This document shows, in pieces, positions 20,601 to 25,327 of a DNA stretch of 25,327 nucleotides. A program made the translations under genes and the position numbers. How positions within the stretch are numbered: position 1 is the first letter of the stretch; each line of letters starts with the position of its first letter. This stretch comes from Trichoplax sp. H2 (Eukaryota; Placozoa; Uniplacotomia; Trichoplacea): NCBI GenBank assembly GCA_003344405.1, contig NOWV01000400.1, positions 1-25,327 on the forward strand, read 5' to 3'. Under the pieces are notes generated by a model. That model saw only the letters and a program-made list of their open reading frames with translations, had not been told where the DNA came from and made no database searches.

Positions 20601-23600
20601 TGATTTAACATCCTTAACAAACAATTCAATACAAGAAGACGACCAGCATTCAAAACTGGAAGCCAATCAATTTGATTTTCAATTAACTCGACGATTATCT
20701 ACTGGAGCCCTTGCTCGTCAACAAACTTTGTCCTTATTAAAGATTCGATTGCTTAATAATTGTCGCGACCCGTTATCTATATTTTTTCGCTTTTTCTTCC
20801 CACCCGTATTTATTATCCTTGGCTTAGTCTTTGCTAATAGTATCGCTAGCATAACAGAAATTCAGCGTCATCCACCAGCACTAAAATTAACACCAGAACT
20901 TTACCTTAACTCCACAAAAACCATTTCACAGCAACTCTATTCTAATTTAATATTAAAAAATTCAACTAGTGGGTCTATTAGCGACTTGTTGGCTTATGTG
21001 CATCAAATGGGAATTTATTATCGACTGAGCAATTTATCTGATCAGTACCTACTTGAAGATCGACCGCATACGATCGGCTATGATATCATACAATTTCGAA
21101 ATACTTCTAAAGTAAGTAAATCCTACTAAGATAGCAGTATATCTTCTCCTTAATATGTCGGTATTTGGATACAATATACACACGTATATTTGGTTAAAGA
21201 GCACCTATATATATAATTTACGCAGGTGCTTAAACCAGACGTTATCAGTTATGTAACTTATTCTTATTCATTCTAGCTGCACAGCTTATTCGTTGAGTAT
21301 AGTAGTAATCAGAATGGGTACTATGCATTTTATACAAGATATTCAGACATTTAAATACTGATACGGTAAAATAGCATCTCCAGCGCTCTTTGCCTATCAT
21401 TTTCTTGATCCTGCTTGGAATAGTTCAAATCTTATTGCGTGGAACTTAGAATTTATAATGTATCTAAGTAACAAGACATTTTCCAATATATAATAATTAC
21501 CAATTCCAATCTTATTTTATGAGTAGAGCTTGTGTATAAGTAATGGTTAATTTCATCTGTAAATAAGTAAATTAGATGTAGATGATATATATAAACTTTT
21601 TAATAACTAATTCGAACCTTGCTTTATGTGTAAAGCTTGTATATAAATAAACATTAATTTCGTCAATAAATAAGCAAATTAAACATATCTGATCTGTATC
21701 TAAACCTTTCAATAACCAATTCGAATCTAATTTTATGCGTAGGGCTTCTCCTCTTATGTAAATATAAAGTTTAATGATACTGCTGTTCATAGCATCCCTA
21801 TTGCAATGAATCTGATTCATCGTATCAGATTCAAGCAGGCTATGTATATCCATCGAGGTACGGTCGTCCATGGAGATGTCCTTTCCATCTCTAGCAAACC
21901 ATTCCCTAAGCTTACTGTCAGTGGACAATTTAACCAAGGATCATTTAGCTCACCATTATTGATTGGATTAGCATTGAACGTTATACCTGCGGGATTTGGC
22001 ATCGAAGTTGTACGCGATCGTAAGGTAAAAATGATTTAAGCAAAAGCAATGTTTAAAGAGTTAAGTCTACACTTGCGTGTAATGATACTAATTAATTTAC
22101 TTCATCTCTTCAATAGCATAATATTCGCCAGCTGTTAAGAGCATCGAGTGTGAGCAGTTTAGTCTATTGGTTATCCATGTTCGTTAGCGATTTTATATCA
22201 TTTCTATGCCCCGTGATCTTAATGTTGATTATTATTCCGATCGTGAACGTACCATCGTTAACTATTCCTGCTGCAATGGGAGCCCTCTATTTAGCAACGA
22301 TAACTTACATGTTTTCTAATATCGCATTGGCTTATGCAATTTCTTTCATGTTTTCATCTGTGGAGACATGCCAATCTGTCTTGCCTATTTTCTTTAACCT
22401 AGTAAGTAGATCTAGAATTACTCTTATGAATGATTTATTGATCGTTTGAACTGATTTAATATTTTCTCTGCTTTCTATTAGGCATTTCTATTGCCAACTA
22501 TTTGCGTTTCGATGCTAGATATGCTTACTCAGCCTGTTTACGGTTTGATTTTTCATTATATCTTTTTGATCCTTAACCCTGCATATCCTATTGGTGGAGC
22601 AGTTTATTATATTAATCAGGTAACATTTTCTACTGAGTTTTATTTTCCTCTCGGCTGCACTATTCGGGATAAATTAAGTACTGGTTAATTAATAAATCTA
22701 TTTAAAATTCATGTACAAAAGGTAGAATCAGATTTTGCGCTCAATGCATATCATACCTAAAATCTTTCGAAATTTACAGATATATATGAAACAAATTTAC
22801 TTGCCCCGAGATCAACCGATTCCAGCGGGCTCCTATTTTAGCTTTTCTAGCCCTGTGCTATACTGCATTTTAATGGTGAGTTATGAAATTGTTGAGGAAT
22901 AATTACATCTTTCAAATCTTTGTTTAATTCCGTGCAAAAATGATATATATTTTCACCGATATCTTTGCAGCCAATCGTTCACATCATAGCCTTATCCTAT
23001 CTATTATGTTATATGGATAGCAAGAATGCTAGCTCCACAGAATCCTATGGATTATGCAGGTTACAATACGCTAATTTAGAATGGTTTAATTTTATTCTGC
23101 AATGACATGTTCTGAACTAATAAATATTTAAAGATAGGTGAAAATAACGCGCGAAAGCTCTGTCATTAATATTTTACCAACAAATCTGGTTAAATTTTGT
23201 AGGAAATTAATGCAGAGATATCAGCAATTACCATCATCAGCATCGTCTATCTGTGAAATTGCAAGTTTAAATAGCAATAAAGCTTCCATGTCCGAAGATG
23301 AAGATGTCAGAGAGGAATGCCATCGAATAACTACATCCAGCAGTAGTCAAGATGTTTTGAGAGTTCAAAATTTACGAAGAGAATTTATTAAATATTCTAA
23401 TATGGATCAGAGACAACCAGGATTATTTCATCAAGAGTCAAGAAAAGTGGTATAACTCAAATATTAAAAATAAACTCTATACGCTGTAGAATATCGTACG
23501 CTTAAATTTAATGGCTTTATCAATAATTCAATATTAGGCTTCTGTAGAAGATCTCTGTTTTGGTGTTGCACCTGGCGAAGTTTTTGGATTGTTAGGACCA

Positions 23601-24663
23601 AATGGAGCTGGAAAAACGACGACATTGAATCTAATTACCGGTGATATGCCGGCTACACTAGGCAATGTTAGTTTTGCCAGACTAGATTAATGAAATCTCT
23701 TCATATTTCATAAATTAACAGTGCTTCATCATGATTCTAATTTATTGATTCTTACCATTTAGATTTCCATTGCTGGATATAACTTAAGAAATGAAACTAC
23801 CTTAGCGTTAAGAAATTCCGGATTTTGTCCTCAAATGGATGGGCTATGGGAAAGGATTACACTTACAGAACATTTAACGACTTATGCTGCCATCAAGGGT
23901 GTTCCAAAAGAGTGTATTCAAGATGTTGTAAATAGGTTTGGTTCTAGCAAATTTTAAGAGTAGATTAATTACTGCTTATAAGATGATTATTTTTTAATTC
24001 TTAAGAGTAGCAAAGAACCTTACCTGCTCTGTTATGTTATATTTAAAGTAATGATACTTCAAAAACCACATATTTAATTCTATATACCGTTTTGTACGGT
24101 ATTCATATTTGTCGAAAATCATTATAGATTTATTGATGGAATGAATATTCAGGAACATACTAATAAGTATTCTAAAAATCTATCTGGAGGAACAAAAAGG
24201 AAGGTAGATTTAACGTATTTAGAATTAATTTGTCTTTCTTAATTTATTTCAATCTATCGTAGAAATGATACGAGTAAAAGGAGGATAGTTACAGTTCTAT
24301 TAGCACACGCCTAAATAGTAGCTTATAGCGTAATACCTATTGCAAAGATTTCCACTATTTTCAATTTCTTTTAACTGTCACGTATGAGCATGAACAAGAC
24401 AGTAATTGTTTATGCAATGCGTATCACATTATACCGTTCAAATATTAGTTGCTCTTGTTACAAAATATTTACCAAAACCTGACTAGTATGCAATAGTAGA
24501 TAAAACTTCACGATCATTTCATTCAAAACAAGGCAATAAACTTATTTGCTATGATTTTACTTCCTTAGTTAAGCTTTGGAATGAGTGTCATTGGTTGTCC
24601 TCGACTGCTACTTATGGACGAACCCTCAACGGGTATGGACCCAGGTGGTAAAAGATTCTTATG
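14658..24663 (+). CDS. ABCA5-like: ABCA5-like ABC transporter, copy 2 (20 of about 24 exons; 3' end outside window)
   Basis: Tandem paralogue of the preceding transporter. Exons: 14658-15147, 16335-16450, 17045-17602, 17691-18001, 18110-18180, 18265-18444, 18680-18906, 19818-19956, 20135-20365, 20459-21111, 21743-22024, 22117-22401, 22482-22619, 22780-22875, 22971-23059, 23203-23449, 23538-23666, 23763-23935, 24128-24203, 24569-24663. Phases match copy 1 at every junction; 15 of 20 exons have the same length. This gives 1,528 residues. NBD1: Walker [10 protein letters not shown] (531-539), LSGGQ (632-636), YLDEP, His688. NBD2: Walker [10 protein letters not shown] (1391-1399), Q-loop [13 protein letters not shown] (1490-1494), [12 protein letters not shown]. 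The H-loop and C-terminal exons are absent, so the window ends inside the gene. Start: ATG with an in-frame TGA at 14643-14645. The exon 16 acceptor is taken at 23203; the closer TAG at 23137 would bring in an immediate TGA. The last donor is GC, not GT. No in-frame stop or frameshift is seen, so the copy looks functional. Expected role is ATP-driven lipid transport; substrate unknown. Confidence 0.92.
15148..16334 (+). other. Intron 1 of ABCA copy 2, with a 94-base tandem duplication
   Basis: This intron is 1,187 bases; the same intron in copy 1 is 474. The phrase TTTACAAATAATTTCAATT starts at 15538 and again at 15632, with diverged matching sequence on both sides, indicating an old duplication with a 94-base period. 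A stop-free frame at 15569-15823 runs through it but has low-complexity composition and no splice logic, so I do not call it a gene. Confidence 0.8.
15521..15690. repeat. Diverged direct duplication, period about 94 bases
   Basis: Two copies share TTTACAAATAATTTCAATT followed by a similar A/T-rich tail containing AG(T/C)(C/T)GCAT. Upstream, CTAATG then TGTAG or TGCAG also matches. It lies wholly within intron 1 of ABCA copy 2, and copy 1 has no counterpart in its intron. Confidence 0.7.
16451..17044 (+). other. Intron 2 of ABCA copy 2
   Basis: The intron is 594 bases, close to the 580 bases of copy 1. It begins at CACAG|GTAAGA and ends at the TTAG before the exon encoding [16 protein letters not shown]-rich; no gene, RNA or repeat recognised. 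Confidence 0.85.
18907..19817 (+). other. Intron 7 of ABCA copy 2 (expanded)
   Basis: This intron splits NBD1 just before its Walker B strand. It is 911 bases here and 108 bases in copy 1 (6914-7021). The interior is very AT-rich with loosely repeated phrases such as ATCAAAGTGAT (near 19149 and 19469), but I find no terminal inverted repeats, open frame or other sign of a named element. Confidence 0.8.
21112..21742 (+). other. Intron 10 of ABCA copy 2 (expanded, repeat next to the acceptor)
   Basis: The intron is 631 bases, while copy 1 has 149 (8287-8435). Its right third is a tandem duplication that runs through the 3' splice site (annotated separately). The flanking exons encode extracellular domain 2 and its junction with the next helices. 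Confidence 0.85.
21503..21752. repeat. Tandem duplication (107-109 base period) reaching the exon 11 splice acceptor
   Basis: ATTC(C/G)AA starts units at 21503, 21610 and 21719. Each unit continues with a TTTTATG(A/T/C)GTA-like stretch, then an AG and GCTT. In the third, partial unit that AG is the acceptor used for exon 11 (exon begins at 21743 with GGCTTC). The first two units then share TAAGTAAATTAG-like sequence and an A/T-rich tail. Confidence 0.82.
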
Positions 24664-25327
24664 GCAAGTATTTCCGCAACTTTCCAGTGTGATACCGCTT
24701 TGTAATTTAACTAGTATTGTGATTGTAGACTGTTAGCCATGTTTAGTATAATGTTGCCACAAAACAGCTTTCGTGAACGTACCTAAAGTATTCTATCTAC
24801 TCTTATGGTTCTCCGACTAACTCCGCAGATCCTCAGTAAGGGAAATCTAACTTATTCCTATACTATAGTAATCAAGTCAAAACGATAGGTTTAGGTTAAT
24901 AAAGATCTTTATTGCTAGCTTGCTTACGCTTGTACCAGTGTACCCTACGTTAGCCTCAGTGGAACTGAGATTAAAAAGTAATGATCAAGCTTATATACAG
25001 TTTCATATGTCACACAAATAAGATCGGTACTAATCTTTCACATTAAATTATAGAATGTGCAATACAGATCCATACAGGCTTACTATAGATTCGACTAGCT
25101 CGAGTGTTACTTATCACTTGTCACAAATTAATATTATTAATTAGCACCTTATTAACTAACATAATAATCTTTACAGCTTGACATTTTAATTGCTAACACC
25201 ATATCCACGCTGTATATTACTAGGATAATTAATAACAAAATTCAATTAACAACTAGGTTGTTGCCGAGATCGGCAACCTCCATAATAATATTGTTACATA
25301 TATTAGATCAAAATATTATTCATTTCG
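24664..25327 (+). other. Intron 20 of ABCA copy 2 (begins with GC donor, runs off the window)
   Basis: Copy 1 has only 83 bases in this intron. Here at least 664 bases follow the donor without any match to the next exon, which should encode the [10 protein letters not shown]-type H-loop segment. The sequence holds two small hairpins: CTCAGT/ACTGAG at 24955-24969 and GTTGCCGA/TCGGCAAC at 25260-25277. No gene or named element was recognised. Confidence 0.75.
25255..25280. repeat. GC-rich perfect hairpin near the right edge
   Basis: GTTGCCGA at 25260-25267 and TCGGCAAC at 25270-25277 are exact inverted copies separated by two bases, flanked by AGGTT on the left and CTCC on the right. It stands out in otherwise very AT-rich sequence. 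It could be the tip of an inverted-repeat element whose other part lies beyond the window; this cannot be decided here. Confidence 0.6.

Noticed and set aside
23131-23202. Earlier acceptor (TAG at 23137) for exon 16 of ABCA copy 2
   Set aside because: Joining there in the required phase gives an immediate TGA. The TTTTGTAG at 23202 keeps frame and leads into the conserved acidic DEDVRE segment seen in copy 1.
24700-25327. tRNA or other structured RNA suggested by the two hairpins near the right edge
   Set aside because: No cloverleaf arrangement, anticodon stem or conserved tRNA box can be assembled; the hairpins are isolated.

Overview
This is eukaryotic genomic DNA: AT-rich, with genes split into many short exons by introns of roughly 80-1,200 bases with GT-AG borders (one exception). 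The protein content is animal-like: two ABCA-type full transporters and a copper-ATPase-like metal-binding gene. The compact introns and base composition would fit an early-branching animal such as a placozoan. That species assignment is inference from style; nothing in the window proves it.

Layout. Positions 1-1278 hold part of a minus-strand gene with two heavy-metal-associated (HMA) domains. One has an intact metal site and one lacks it; the pair resembles the N-terminus of an ATP7-type copper ATPase. Positions 1750-3290 are repeat DNA between that gene and the first ABCA gene. First comes a 93-94 base tandem repeat with an internal hairpin. Then comes a larger array in which a roughly 65-base module is copied five times between tracts of self-complementary ACTGTAC-type sequence. 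Positions 3396-12641 are a complete plus-strand ABCA5-like transporter of 24 coding exons. I joined it exon by exon with the reading phase preserved throughout (5,088 coding bases, 1,695 residues). Positions 12642-14657 are intergenic. Positions 14658 to the right edge are a tandem paralogue. Its first 20 coding exons are present (1,528 residues) and the last four lie outside the window.

The two ABCA genes share the same exon order and the same intron phase at every comparable junction, and most exons have identical lengths. They are therefore a local duplication. Each has the full ABCA plan: a first membrane helix, an extracellular domain, more helices, nucleotide-binding domain 1 (NBD1), a second membrane half, and NBD2. 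NBD1 is most conserved between copies (68 of 75 residues in exon 7). The extracellular domains and linkers differ most. Introns of the second copy are often much longer (introns 1, 7, 10 and 20) and contain small tandem duplications, one of which runs up to a splice acceptor. The last intron begun in the window has a GC donor where copy 1 has GT.

The HMA gene and the first ABCA gene are on opposite strands, probably head to head, so the repeat arrays occupy the region where both promoters would be expected. I found no RNA gene, CRISPR array or intact transposon.
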